Shown in pieces: positions 6,490-15,532 of a stretch of DNA of 31,528 bases. The translations under genes were made by a program, and so were the position numbers. How positions within the stretch are numbered: the first letter of the stretch is position 1; every line of letters starts with the position of its first letter. The notes under the pieces are model-generated. The model was not told the origin of the DNA. It saw nothing but the letters and a program-made list of their open reading frames with translations, and searched no databases. The stretch is from Chitinispirillaceae bacterium (GTDB taxonomy: Bacteria > Fibrobacterota > Chitinivibrionia > Chitinivibrionales > Chitinispirillaceae): positions 1 through 31,528 of the forward strand of contig JAFGDP010000147.1 of assembly GCA_016932075.1 (NCBI GenBank), given 5' to 3'.

Positions 6490-7406
6490 CCCCGGGGACC
6501 CGCTTCTATCATTCGCCGTATGGCGAGCTCCGCCTGCCGGGCCGTTTCCTCCGGCACCCGTATCACCTCTCCGCCGGTGCCATCAAGCGCCCTGCGAACG
6601 GCGACGAGCGATCCCTTCCGCATGTCGGGGCAGGTTATTGAGGGGGAAACCGGATAGAAACGTTTTTCCCTGTTCTGTTTCCGCAGGGTATGCAGGATGC
6701 CGATTTCAGTGGCCACAATGAATTCGCGCGCCGCATGTTCCTTTGCGTATGCGCACATGCCGCCGGTCGAAAGCACCGTGTCGGCAAGCGCCCTGCTTTC
6801 ACGCGGGGCTTCCGGATGGATCATTACCACGGCGTCGGGATGAGCGCGCCGTGCCTGTTCGATCATGGCTGGCGTGATGCAAGCATGGGTGGGGCAGAAC
6901 CCGTTCCAGCACACCACGTCGCGGCCGGTCTGCTGCATGACGAAATCCCCGAGGTGTTTGTCGGGAACAAAGAGGATCCCCTTATCCGGTTCCACGAGCC
7001 GCGCGATGGCAACGGCATTGGAACTGGTCACGCACACGTCGCTCTGTGCCTTGACGTCCGCCGTTGAATTGACATAACACAGCACGACTCTGCCCGGATG
7101 CTCACGCTTGAACGCCGCAAGTTCCTGGGCCGTTATCATGTCGGCCATGGGACAGCCGGCGTGAGGAACCGCAAGCACGACCCTGCGTGAGGGATTGATA
7201 ACGGCCGCGGTCTCCGCCATGAAACGGACACCGCAGAAGACGATCATGTCCGCTTTGACACGGGAAGCCTCAACGCTCAGTCCCAGTGAATCGCCGACAA
7301 AGTCGGCAACGTCCTGCACCTCCCCGGGCTGGTAGGTATGCGCAAGCAGAACGGCGTTTTTTTCCTTTTTCAGCCGCGCGATCTCCGGTGCCAGATCCGT
7401 GGTCAT
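6486..7406 (-). CDS. nadA: Quinolinate synthase NadA
   Basis: This 306-aa cytoplasmic [4Fe-4S] enzyme condenses iminoaspartate with dihydroxyacetone phosphate to quinolinate in de novo NAD synthesis. Three cluster cysteines are visible at the expected spacing: C85 (HAGCPMAD), C171 (NGFCPTH) and C259 (SITCPDM). Substrate-binding stretches AHTYQPGEVQDVADFVGDS and MIHPEAP are intact. The length is typical. The start overlaps the stop of the cysteine desulfurase gene (ATGA), a logical pairing because the desulfurase can supply sulfur for the cluster. nadB and nadC are not in the window. Confidence 0.97.
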   Translation of the reverse strand: MTTDLAPEIARLKKEKNAVLLAHTYQPGEVQDVADFVGDSLGLSVEASRVKADMIVFCGVRFMAETAAVINPSRRVVLAVPHAGCPMADMITAQELAAFKREHPGRVVLCYVNSTADVKAQSDVCVTSSNAVAIARLVEPDKGILFVPDKHLGDFVMQQTGRDVVCWNGFCPTHACITPAMIEQARRAHPDAVVMIHPEAPRESRALADTVLSTGGMCAYAKEHAAREFIVATEIGILHTLRKQNREKRFYPVSPSITCPDMRKGSLVAVRRALDGTGGEVIRVPEETARQAELAIRRMIEAGPRG

Positions 7407-8578
7407 GTTCCGCTTTCCACAAAAGGGGAAAGCGACCGCAACTTTTCTATGATCGGCGGCACGGCGGCGATGACCGTGTCGATCTGATCCTCGGTCGTAT
7501 AGCGCGAAAGGGAAAACCGAATCGAGCTGTGGGCAAACGTATAGGGTATTCCCATGGCGCGCATCACGTGGGACGGCTCAAGGGACCCGGTGGTGCAGGC
7601 GGACCCGGACGACGCCGCGATCCCGAGTTCATCAAGATGCAGCAGGATGCTTTCCCCTTCGATCGCTTCGAAGCTGATGTTTGCCGTATTCGGGAGTCGG
7701 AGCGTGCGGTGCCCGTTGAGCTTGGCTGCCGGACACGTCGCAAGAAGCGCTCGTTCCAGCTTGTCACGAAGCTTCCTGATTCTTTCATTATCCTGGTCCA
7801 TCTGCTTTTTCGCCAGCTCACACGCCTCTCCCAGCCCGACAATATAGGCGATGTTTTCGGTACCGGCCCTGGCGCCGTTTTCCTGATGCCCGCCGTGGAT
7901 GAGCGGTTCGATTTCCGTGCCACTGCGCACGTAAAGCATGCCCACACCCTTCGGTGCATGGAGCTTGTGACCTGAAATGGCGAGCAGGTCGACCGGTGTC
8001 TTTTTCACATCGATCAGGACTTTGCCGGCCGCCTGTACCGCATCAGTGTGAAACGTGGCGCCCCGGGATTTTGTAATGGTTGCGAGTTCATGAATCGGAA
8101 ACAGGACGCCGGTCTCATTGTTGGCCCACATGAGACTCACGATCGTATCTTCATCAAGGGGCGCCGCTTCGAACTCCTGAGCGAGCAGCATGCCTTCGGC
8201 ATCCACGTTCAACTCAATCAGGGCCGCGCCCTTTTTCTGCAAATAACGCGCCGTGGTACGGACTGCCGGGTGTTCTACCGTTGACGTCACAATTCTTGCC
8301 CGACCTCCCCGCACGGAGGTGAAGCCCTTGAGCGCAGCGTTGTCCGACTCTGAACCGCAGCTGGTGAATACAATCTCGTCGGGCGATGCATTGATAAGCG
8401 ACGCAGCCTGTTCACGCGCCCGGTCAACAGGTCGTTTCAGCATGCCGCCGAAACGATGGATGCTCGACGGATTGCCGTAGCGCTCCCCTAAAAAAGGAAG
8501 CATCGCCTCCACCACCTCCGGCGCAATCCGGGTGGTTGCGTTGTTATCGAGATATATGACGTTCATCGCATCATTCAT
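7403..8578 (-). CDS. nifS: Cysteine desulfurase, NifS/IscS family
   Basis: This PLP enzyme removes sulfur from cysteine as an enzyme-bound persulfide for Fe-S cluster and thio-cofactor assembly. Visible landmarks are YLDNNATT near the N-terminus, NNETGVLFPI, HTDAVQAAGK, the PLP lysine in ISGHKLHAPKG and the catalytic Cys in SSGSACTTGSLEPSHV, whose long loop fits class I (NifS/IscS) enzymes. I chose the ATG at 8578 (391 aa) because AAAGG lies about 8 bases upstream; a GTG at 8602 in the same frame lacks a ribosome binding site. The ATGA overlap with nadA suggests dedicated service of the NadA cluster, as in NAD operons of other bacteria. Confidence 0.95.
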   Translation of the reverse strand: MNDAMNVIYLDNNATTRIAPEVVEAMLPFLGERYGNPSSIHRFGGMLKRPVDRAREQAASLINASPDEIVFTSCGSESDNAALKGFTSVRGGRARIVTSTVEHPAVRTTARYLQKKGAALIELNVDAEGMLLAQEFEAAPLDEDTIVSLMWANNETGVLFPIHELATITKSRGATFHTDAVQAAGKVLIDVKKTPVDLLAISGHKLHAPKGVGMLYVRSGTEIEPLIHGGHQENGARAGTENIAYIVGLGEACELAKKQMDQDNERIRKLRDKLERALLATCPAAKLNGHRTLRLPNTANISFEAIEGESILLHLDELGIAASSGSACTTGSLEPSHVMRAMGIPYTFAHSSIRFSLSRYTTEDQIDTVIAAVPPIIEKLRSLSPFVESGT

Positions 8579-8673
8579 AATAACGCCTTTGCGAGTGGTC
8601 ACCGTGGCAATGGGTATGTTTTGCTGTAAAAATACTCCTCAACCCGGTTTTCGGGCGATCTATTTCTGTTCGG

Positions 8674-9405
8674 CTACGCGGAAAGGTATTTGACGAGCTG
8701 TGAGCGCAAACCCGTATCACCATGAAACCGGATATATTTGAAATGGAGAGTATCGATCAGCGTATTGACCTCTTCTTCCGGATCAAAAAGGTAGGTGGAG
8801 GGAGCGTACTCATTAATGTTGTCTGGATGACACTGCCGCGGATCGCCGAAACTCACATACATCCTGCAGGTAAGGGGCCGGACCGGGTACGCCAGACACA
8901 AGCCGTTCTCAAGCAGCGGACAGCAACGTTGCAGCTGGTAGAACGAAGCGAGGAGAAGATCTACGGTGTCAATCTCCTTGTGCCGCAGGCAATCCGCGGT
9001 TTTTTTCTCCACGATCGCGTTCAAGCGTTCAAGGTGCTCATTGTCCCTGCGGCATAGTTCGACAATGCGCCCGATTGCCTCTGGATGGTGCTCGCGCACA
9101 TGGGCGGCGATAATCTCGGCCTCAAACGAATTGACGTCTTCCACCCAATGACAGCAGCATTCCGTGCACCCTTTCCTGCAGGCTATCGCCATGCCGGATG
9201 CTTCGGCGATCACGCGCTGATACTCCATCATTGCAGCCACGACGGTTTCCCATCCGGCCCTGAATGCCTGGTCAAGACAGGAACCGCATTGCAGCGCCAC
9301 CAGCCGTTCGAGCTGTCCGATCATGGTCTTCTGAATTGCCCGGGCACGAACGGGTACGGGCAAATGCTTGTGCGCGCTTTTTTTTGCTGCAGGTCCAGGA
9401 ACCAT
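8674..9405 (-). CDS. YkgJ family cysteine cluster protein
   Basis: This protein of about 243 aa has the CxxxCxxCC signature (CRKGCTECCCHW) and the second conserved block CPLLENGLCLAYPVRPLTCRMY, which defines the YkgJ (CxxCxxCC) family thought to bind zinc or iron. The biochemical function is unknown. The N-terminal 70 residues are basic and then helical, without a signal peptide. The start is uncertain: the ATG at 9405 follows the Wzi-like gene stop by 17 bases but lacks a clear ribosome binding site, and a TTG at 9447 and an ATG at 9321 are alternatives. It lies about 95 bases upstream of the desulfurase gene on the same strand and could be cotranscribed with it. Confidence 0.85.
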   Translation of the reverse strand: MVPGPAAKKSAHKHLPVPVRARAIQKTMIGQLERLVALQCGSCLDQAFRAGWETVVAAMMEYQRVIAEASGMAIACRKGCTECCCHWVEDVNSFEAEIIAAHVREHHPEAIGRIVELCRRDNEHLERLNAIVEKKTADCLRHKEIDTVDLLLASFYQLQRCCPLLENGLCLAYPVRPLTCRMYVSFGDPRQCHPDNINEYAPSTYLFDPEEEVNTLIDTLHFKYIRFHGDTGLRSQLVKYLSA

Positions 9406-9422
9406 CGGAAACTGTTTCGCGG

Positions 9423-10895
9423 TTATTCCGGTAGCGCTAGGGTACAATTACCAAGATGAAAAGCGATCTCACAATAAAACCTGGGATCGAAAGCATAGCC
9501 TTCGGTCGGTTCGTGATGTTCGTTTTTTATCCAGCGATTATCAATTCCGATCCGCGCATTGGCGAGGTCTTTGAGGTAAAGCAATCCTTCAAGCCGGACC
9601 GAAACGGCCTTTTCCACGGTCCCGGAGGGAAAGTTGTCGACCAGGTAATCATACGGCAATCCATCGATGTTAGCGGAATCGCTGTCATGCCAGCGGCTCG
9701 TTATGTTTTTCTCCCCTGACCGGTCGTATGCTGCAACGGCGCTTGCCGCCCAGAAGTTCTTTCCGACAACGGCGCATCCCGCCCAGAGATGGTCGCCGTC
9801 GTTTTGGGGAAATCCCAGGCTTTTTCCCAGATACGTATATCCTTCGCCATTGTTCATATTATTGTCAGGCACCGTGTACATCCACTCTGAGACGCGCGCA
9901 TACCCTGCCTTGACAAGATGGCGGAACCGCAGCGGCAGGCAGTCACGCCAGTACACGCCGGCATCGACGCCCCAGTGGTTCGGCTCCCGGTCGGTCTCGA
10001 TCTCGTCGTCGACCTGGATATCGTCAAGCACCAGCTGCCCTTTCAGCGATACCTTCTCAAAGCCCGGATGCAGGTTCCACTGGAACCCGAGCATGAGGTT
10101 GCCGTTACCTTCCTGATTGATGTTCTGTACCGTGTAAAGGGAAAAAGGATTGACATACTGAAAATCGGGAAGACCGGCCTCCCTCCTGAACACCATGCTT
10201 TCGAGGATACCAAGGGTCCCCCATCTGCCCAGCATGAAATTGAGTGCGTGGACCGCGAAATAACGGCCCGGCATATTATCGGAGACCGAAGGGCGGGAAG
10301 AGCGGTTGAATGCGGCGAACAGGTGCCTGAACTCGAAGAGCGATGAATGCACCTGCCACTCAAGCGCATCGTAGGTGTAGGGGTGGGACGAAAGCAGCAG
10401 GCTGCGGTCAACAAACGGGCCCCAGGCGCGAAGCATCCGCCCGAATCGCATGGAACCGTAACGCCAGTCAAGCCGGGCATATGCTTCTTCGATCCGTCCT
10501 CTCGCGAACCGGTCCGGATGTGCCGGATAGAGCGAATCGTCCTCGTATCGCGTATCGACACGGAGCGTCTGCCTCACCACCAGATTATGGTATCGCAGAT
10601 CATTGAGGATCCCCCCCACACCATACCCCGCGCGATCCCCCTGCTCCCGGGGCACAATGGTGCCGCCGGCGACGAAAGGCTCAAGCAGCCAGTGGCTGCG
10701 CTCCGCTGTTGCCCGGGGCAACCAGAGTGTCGAATCAAACAGCGGAGCCGGACCGCAGTCGTCCCAGAAAAAACCGCTTGGTGACGAGGTCACCAGCCCC
10801 ATTTCCGAAGCAATCCGGAAGTAGGGCGCCCGCCAGTTGGTGAGTTCCACGGCGGCGACGGACACGGCGAGAACCAGGAGAATCAGGTGGCTCAT
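9423..10895 (-). CDS. Wzi-like capsule assembly outer-membrane protein
   Basis: This 490-aa exported protein has alternating beta-strand character and resembles the capsule assembly Wzi family, outer-membrane barrels that help anchor surface polysaccharide. A family-type segment is visible in MRFGRMLRAWGPFVDRSLLLSSHP, followed by aromatic-rich strands to the C-terminus. The chosen ATG (10895) directly precedes a signal peptide (HLILLVLAVSVAAVE). The frame continues upstream to a GTG at 10994, but that extension is encoded by a simple intergenic repeat (10947-10986) and would bury the signal peptide, so I reject it. The gene follows a polyprenyl glycosylphosphotransferase on the same strand, which supports a role in surface glycan export or anchoring. 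Confidence 0.7.
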   Translation of the reverse strand: MSHLILLVLAVSVAAVELTNWRAPYFRIASEMGLVTSSPSGFFWDDCGPAPLFDSTLWLPRATAERSHWLLEPFVAGGTIVPREQGDRAGYGVGGILNDLRYHNLVVRQTLRVDTRYEDDSLYPAHPDRFARGRIEEAYARLDWRYGSMRFGRMLRAWGPFVDRSLLLSSHPYTYDALEWQVHSSLFEFRHLFAAFNRSSRPSVSDNMPGRYFAVHALNFMLGRWGTLGILESMVFRREAGLPDFQYVNPFSLYTVQNINQEGNGNLMLGFQWNLHPGFEKVSLKGQLVLDDIQVDDEIETDREPNHWGVDAGVYWRDCLPLRFRHLVKAGYARVSEWMYTVPDNNMNNGEGYTYLGKSLGFPQNDGDHLWAGCAVVGKNFWAASAVAAYDRSGEKNITSRWHDSDSANIDGLPYDYLVDNFPSGTVEKAVSVRLEGLLYLKDLANARIGIDNRWIKNEHHEPTEGYAFDPRFYCEIAFHLGNCTLALPE

Positions 10896-10946
10896 CTTTC
10901 CGGATCCGATCGGGGCAACACCGTCATGACGTGAAAATCTCTGTTG

Positions 10947-10986
10947 TTTCGGCTTTCGGATTTCGGATTTGGCATTTGAAATTTGC
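10947..10986. repeat. Short TTTCGGATTT-type simple repeat
   Basis: The intergenic segment reads as degenerate copies of TTTCGGATT (TTTCGGC, TTTCGGA, TTTCGGATTT, then GGCATTTGAAATTTG). It lies between the glycosylphosphotransferase stop (10995) and the true Wzi-like start. On the minus strand it creates a false in-frame N-terminal extension (ISNAKSEIRKPKQQRF). Confidence 0.65.
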
Positions 10987-10994
10987 TTTTTCAC

Positions 10995-12377
10995 TCAGTA
11001 CGCCCTGTCCCGCTTGAAGACGACCGCGATGGTTTTAAGTATAATTTTAATGTCCAGCCATATGCTCCAGTTATCGATATAGGAAAGGTCGAGCTTGACG
11101 ATCTCGTCGAAATTCTTGATCTTGTTACGTCCCGACACCTGCCAGAGCCCGGTGATTCCCGGCCGTATGCTGATACGCCGGTGGTGCCACTTCTGATACT
11201 GGGAAACCTCATCCACCGTGGGAGGCCGTGTTCCCACAAGCGACATCTCGCCTTTCAAAACATTTATAAATTGCGGCAGTTCATCAAGAGAGAGCTTCCG
11301 CATAAACCTGCCGACCGCGGTTATGCGCGGATCGTTGGAAATCTTGAAGATGGCACCGTCACATTCATTAAGATCGAGGAGTTCCTTTCTCTTTTTTTCC
11401 GCATCAATGGCCATGGAGCGGAATTTGTACATAATAAACCGCTTGCCGTTTTTCCCCACCCTGACCTGCCTGAAAAAAACGGGACCCCGCGACGACAGCT
11501 TTATCATCACCGCCAGGAACGGGTAAAACACGATGAAAACGAACACGCCGGCCAGCGCGCCGGCAATATCGAAAATCCTTTTAAAGATCATCTGATCGGG
11601 ATCGAGCTCCACGGTGTGCGAAATGAGCGTTGCGCATTCCATGAACTTGTGATACTGCCACCGGGCAAACGAGGTGGCGCGGGAAAGGTTGATAAAAACC
11701 CGTGCGGCACGGCCCATTTCCTCGCAGATCTGCAGGTAATTATCAATGACGAAGCTTTCTTTGGTCAGCCTGCGCGGTATGCAGAAAAATATTTCTTCGA
11801 CATAACAGCTTTTCAGCACCTCTTCAAAATCACCCGGAGAGATGCTTAGGTCAAGCTTCCGAATAACCCGCAACCCCCATTCCGGGTGTAAATCGATCGC
11901 ATGAATGATCTGGGAAGCCATTCTTCCCCTCCCGAAAACGATTATGGGAGTGAGGTTCCTGTTATTCCGGCGTAAATGCGCGATCAGTATCTTCATCAGG
12001 ATTTTTTCGGAACCGATGAAGAAAAAGGACAGCGCGGTAAAGGTAAGATACAGATAACGGCTCGGTTTGCTGTCGGGCAGCAAATAGAGGATTGCGGCGC
12101 CGAGGATTGCGGCGGAAATGAAAATGGTGATGATGCGCCGAAAAAGGTCGCGCATCCAGTTGAAGTTGAGGATGGAAAAAAGCTCGCGCGTCCAGGCGAA
12201 ATACAGGTAAAATCCCGTAAAACCAACGACCATGACCCAGTAATCAAGAATCGGCAGCAGCGGAAACGGCCGAAGGAATGATATGAAAAAATAGGAAAGA
12301 TAAAAGGCGTTCAGGATGAGAATGCAGTCGATCGCCGCTATCGCCTGTTTTATAAATGACGAGTGTTCCTTGAGCAT
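10995..12377 (-). CDS. Exopolysaccharide polyprenyl glycosylphosphotransferase (initiating sugar transferase)
   Basis: This 460-aa inner-membrane enzyme transfers a sugar-1-phosphate to undecaprenyl phosphate, the first step of a repeat-unit polysaccharide. It has four to five N-terminal membrane segments (residues about 10-120), a central nucleotide-binding-like region (PIIVFGRGRMASQIIHAID), another membrane segment (IAGALAGVFVFIVFYPFLAVM) and the catalytic bacterial sugar transferase domain. The domain shows FRQVRVGKNGKRFIMYKFRSM, DELPQFINVLKGEMSLVGTRPP and RPGITGLWQVSGRN. This is the normal full-length architecture of the WbaP/EpsL-like group. The ribosome binding site is weak (GGAAACAG). 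The partner Wzi-like gene follows; flippase and polymerase genes are not in the window. Confidence 0.93.
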   Translation of the reverse strand: MLKEHSSFIKQAIAAIDCILILNAFYLSYFFISFLRPFPLLPILDYWVMVVGFTGFYLYFAWTRELFSILNFNWMRDLFRRIITIFISAAILGAAILYLLPDSKPSRYLYLTFTALSFFFIGSEKILMKILIAHLRRNNRNLTPIIVFGRGRMASQIIHAIDLHPEWGLRVIRKLDLSISPGDFEEVLKSCYVEEIFFCIPRRLTKESFVIDNYLQICEEMGRAARVFINLSRATSFARWQYHKFMECATLISHTVELDPDQMIFKRIFDIAGALAGVFVFIVFYPFLAVMIKLSSRGPVFFRQVRVGKNGKRFIMYKFRSMAIDAEKKRKELLDLNECDGAIFKISNDPRITAVGRFMRKLSLDELPQFINVLKGEMSLVGTRPPTVDEVSQYQKWHHRRISIRPGITGLWQVSGRNKIKNFDEIVKLDLSYIDNWSIWLDIKIILKTIAVVFKRDRAY

Positions 12378-12408
12378 TACTGGTTCTGTTTCCGGTCAGA
12401 TGGTTTCA

Positions 12409-13398
12409 TTACTCCTCTGCCTTGAATTCAAAGGGGAATTCAAACGTCATGGTGCCGGCCGACTGCGGCACTTCTTTGAATTTTATGATTCGCAGGTACT
12501 GCCCGAAACGCTCCAGAAACTGCTGATTCTTGATCGCCGATCGGGTGATGCGCGCATCGTTCACTCTGCCCTCCCAACCGACCCGGAAGGTCACCCATAC
12601 CGTTCCGCTCGCATAGTCGCCGGTTTTAAGGTGACGCTTGTAGAGCTGCTGCAGATTAACAAGATGCTTGGCGATCGAATCCCTGATTGATTCCTGCGAC
12701 CTGAATGCCAGCGCCCGGGCGGATGATAAAGCCGGTTTTCTTTTTTCGGCGCGTATGGTCGGTGCGGCTGCGGTGTCGGCTATCAACCCCTTCACCATCG
12801 CCTTGACGTTTCCGGCATCCTCGACGTCCTTGTGCCGCACGAAACTCGCGAGCGTCGTCGCAAAATCCTCCGTCACCTTAAGCACGACCATTATAATCTG
12901 TTCAAGCTCCGCTTCGTCATTTGCAGGTAACCGCTGCAAAACAGCACGGTCCTCCTCATCCAAGGCGCAGGAGACCGGTTGTCCTCTGACGGTCGGTTTT
13001 ATGGTTGCGGCAAGCGAATCAAGGTAGCCGACAACCCCCTTACTGTTCTTGAGTGCGCCGGCGAGGGCCGAGGATGCCTCCAATAGCTTCTCGGCTGATT
13101 GAACGGAACAGTCCTTTCCCGAAATCAGGGAAAGCTTCCGCGCGCATTTATCTGCTATATCACCAGGCACCTTTCTTTCCGGGGACAGTGTATTGGAAAG
13201 CGCGAGCCGACAGATCACCTTCTTGATCTTTAATGAATCATTCACGCCGTCAGGGACCAGCTGCCGGATGGTTTCGAGCCCGAGGGAATCGTTCCCCAGT
13301 TGTACGACGGTGCGCTCGTCCGCCCTCTTTCCGCACAACAACAATAGCACGACCGCGACCGTAGGTATCGCTGCATATAAAACGGATATGCGGTGCAT
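12409..13398 (-). CDS. AgmX/PglI C-terminal domain lipoprotein
   Basis: This protein of about 329 aa starts with a signal peptide and probable lipobox (VAVVLLLLCGKR). It then has a long helical region with no recognised domain and ends in a TonB-like AgmX/PglI C-terminal domain: ASGTVWVTFRVGWEGRVNDARI...FLERFGQYLRIIKFKEV...TMTFEFPFEF. The domain is common in delta-proteobacterial and Fibrobacterota envelope proteins and is thought to mediate protein contacts at the envelope; the specific role is unknown. I chose the ATG at 13398 because GGGGAG lies 7-8 bases upstream. The ATG at 13404 is too close to that site, and a further upstream start would displace the signal peptide. The sugar transferase follows after 31 bases. 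Confidence 0.75.
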   Translation of the reverse strand: MHRISVLYAAIPTVAVVLLLLCGKRADERTVVQLGNDSLGLETIRQLVPDGVNDSLKIKKVICRLALSNTLSPERKVPGDIADKCARKLSLISGKDCSVQSAEKLLEASSALAGALKNSKGVVGYLDSLAATIKPTVRGQPVSCALDEEDRAVLQRLPANDEAELEQIIMVVLKVTEDFATTLASFVRHKDVEDAGNVKAMVKGLIADTAAAPTIRAEKRKPALSSARALAFRSQESIRDSIAKHLVNLQQLYKRHLKTGDYASGTVWVTFRVGWEGRVNDARITRSAIKNQQFLERFGQYLRIIKFKEVPQSAGTMTFEFPFEFKAEE

Positions 13399-13503
13399 AT
13401 TCATTCTCCCCGAATCATACGGCCAGCCAGGAAGACACCACGCCGACAGCAAAATAATCTATGCGCCCATAACTTTACAATACATAACCATATACGGCTC
13501 GCT

Positions 13504-14109
13504 TTAAATTGAAGCGGCCTCTGCTGCCGAACGACAGCGCGCGCGAAGCTGTGCAAGGGTTCCGTCGTTTGAAATCAAGGTCCATGTGCCGCTTGTGGGT
13601 ATGGCAAGCACCTCCTCCTGCAGGCGCATTCTCTGCATGATATCCTTATCGCTCAGTTCCGGCAGGCTGCGTCGCAGACGCTCAAAACGCAGGCGCCAGG
13701 GCGCCTCAATCCAGATGTTTCTGTCAAACCACGCTTCAATGCGCCAGAGCGGGGCAAGTGCCGCGTCCAGAATACATACCGTGTCCCCACACGCGTCAAT
13801 ACGTTTCCCGAGGTGCAGGAGAAACGGCGGATGCACGATTGCATTGAGCCGCAGAAGATGGTCCCGCCCGCTGAATGCCATCCGGCCCAGCGCTTTGAAA
13901 CAAAGGGCCTTCTCCTCAACGATGCCGGCGCCAAACGCATCTTCCAGCTGTTTGCGAATCGGTTCATTGCCGGCAATGAACGTCTTGGCCTCCCGGTCGG
14001 CATTAATGACTGTCGCCTTGCCGGCGGCACACATGTCGGCGGCAGTGGATTTCCCCGCCCCCATATAACCGGCGATACAAAGACGATGCGTTCGACGGCA
14101 GCCGTTCAT
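13504..14109 (-). CDS. coaE: Dephospho-CoA kinase
   Basis: This 201-aa cytoplasmic protein phosphorylates dephospho-CoA in the last step of CoA synthesis. It has a P-loop GYMGAGKST (14-22), the NADREAK stretch in place of the usual DADxxAH, and RLNAIVHPPF matching the family's L-x-x-I-x-H-P block. Length is normal. The sequence is divergent from enterobacterial CoaE, and the Asp-Ala-Asp motif is altered to Asn-Ala-Asp, so a related P-loop kinase cannot be fully excluded. AGGA lies 9 bases upstream of the ATG. It follows the phosphatase gene by 24 bases on the same strand. Confidence 0.8.
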   Translation of the reverse strand: MNGCRRTHRLCIAGYMGAGKSTAADMCAAGKATVINADREAKTFIAGNEPIRKQLEDAFGAGIVEEKALCFKALGRMAFSGRDHLLRLNAIVHPPFLLHLGKRIDACGDTVCILDAALAPLWRIEAWFDRNIWIEAPWRLRFERLRRSLPELSDKDIMQRMRLQEEVLAIPTSGTWTLISNDGTLAQLRARCRSAAEAASI

Positions 14110-14133
14110 GTGCGAATTCCTGGAGGGAAACCG

Positions 14134-15396
14134 CTACCCATAGGGATGATGTTTGGTTATGGTCACGCGGTTTGCCCGGGGATTGAACTCAATGGCATCA
14201 ACATAATGGCGGACGATGTAGAGGCCGCGGCCACAATCCTTTCCAATATTTTCAGGCAGGGTCGGGTCCGGAATCATGTCCGGAGTGAATCCCTGTCCTT
14301 CATCCATTATTGAAACCACGGTTTTTTTCCCGTCTACGATATGGCCGACAAATACTTTTCGCGTATAATCCTTGGCATTACCGTGATGAATGGCATTGAC
14401 CAGCAGTTCGGTCAGCGAAACCTTCATTTTTCTGATTATTTCGTCAGGATATCCGAACACATCCATGGCGCTTAATATGATGGCGGTGGTGCGGTCCATC
14501 TCTTCGTAGTAACAGAGCGTTTGAAGATACACGGGCGAATCCGGGGCAAAACCGAGGCGTTCCTTTATCTGGTTTCTTCTTGACTGGGTAAGCACCTCAA
14601 CGGCAATGAGAGAAAGATCGTCCCCCTGCCGCCGGGTTTTTAAAAGATGTTCTCCCTGCGTTCTGAAATAGTCGACGAGTTGCTGCGGTGTGCAGCGACC
14701 AGCCTCTTTCTGGATCATGCGGTCAAGGATTTTTCTGGTTGTCGGCGCGGAGCGGTCGCCGAAAACATTCAGAATACCGTCGGTAAAGAGTAAAAAACGG
14801 TCGCCCGGATTAAGATACACACTCTGTTCGTCATAGTACCCGTCATCAAGGATGCCGATAAGCGTTCCCTGAGGCTTTAACGGCACAAGCGACCCGTCTT
14901 CAGCCCGGTAAATGACCGGATTGATATGACCCGCGTTAGAATAGGTTAAATTGTTGTCGTGCAGGTCCAAATAGCCGACAAACGCGGTGAGATAAAACTC
15001 CGTGGCCACGTCCCGGATTATTTCGGCATTGACACGCTCAATCACCACGCGCGGCGATGTGACAGCCCTGATGTGGCTGTAAAAGCGGACCTTGGCCAAG
15101 GCGGAAATGAGCGTCGAAGAGACCCGGTGGCCCGTCACGTCGCATATCAGAAAAGCAAGAATATCATCAGATAATTGCATGACATCGAACAGGTCGCCCC
15201 CTACGCCGCTGCACGGCAGGTACAGTGATGCCATGTCGATCCCTTCGACGGTCGGCAGTCTGCGTGGAATCATCGCGGCCTGGATTTTTCGCGCGATGAT
15301 AAAATCGCTGTCTTCGGAATTTTCAACAATCGTGCGGGTTTTTTTACGCGCCTTCGGCCTTCGCGCCGGTGCGCTTTTCAGTCTCTTTTTCTGCAT
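14134..15396 (-). CDS. SpoIIE-type PP2C phosphatase with C-terminal anti-sigma-like ATPase domain
   Basis: This 420-aa cytoplasmic signalling protein has two modules. The N-terminal PP2C/SpoIIE domain shows the metal-binding motifs GVGGDLFD, ICDVTGH, NAGHINP, LFTDGI and QGDDLSLIAVEV, so it should dephosphorylate an anti-sigma-factor antagonist or similar phosphoprotein. The C-terminal HATPase_c_2 (RsbW/SpoIIAB-like) domain shows SLTELLVNAIHHGN, MDEGQGFTP and GRGLYIVRHYVD, consistent with kinase activity. Having both on one chain implies a bifunctional switch. No sensor or receiver domain is visible. The basic N-terminus starts at the ATG at 15396 in my choice; the frame opens at 15510, closer to the predicted transcription start, and neither start has a good ribosome binding site. 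Confidence 0.88.
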   Translation of the reverse strand: MQKKRLKSAPARRPKARKKTRTIVENSEDSDFIIARKIQAAMIPRRLPTVEGIDMASLYLPCSGVGGDLFDVMQLSDDILAFLICDVTGHRVSSTLISALAKVRFYSHIRAVTSPRVVIERVNAEIIRDVATEFYLTAFVGYLDLHDNNLTYSNAGHINPVIYRAEDGSLVPLKPQGTLIGILDDGYYDEQSVYLNPGDRFLLFTDGILNVFGDRSAPTTRKILDRMIQKEAGRCTPQQLVDYFRTQGEHLLKTRRQGDDLSLIAVEVLTQSRRNQIKERLGFAPDSPVYLQTLCYYEEMDRTTAIILSAMDVFGYPDEIIRKMKVSLTELLVNAIHHGNAKDYTRKVFVGHIVDGKKTVVSIMDEGQGFTPDMIPDPTLPENIGKDCGRGLYIVRHYVDAIEFNPRANRVTITKHHPYG

Positions 15397-15532
15397 AGTT
15401 TCATTCGAACGGGCCGGGATACGGTTCGCGCCAGCTCGCGCATGTGAAATAACGATTTCTCCTTGCAGTAAAATACATCTCCAGCCGCAGCAGCTTTTAA
15501 TAAAAAACATTAAATACAGGGCAATAGAATTA

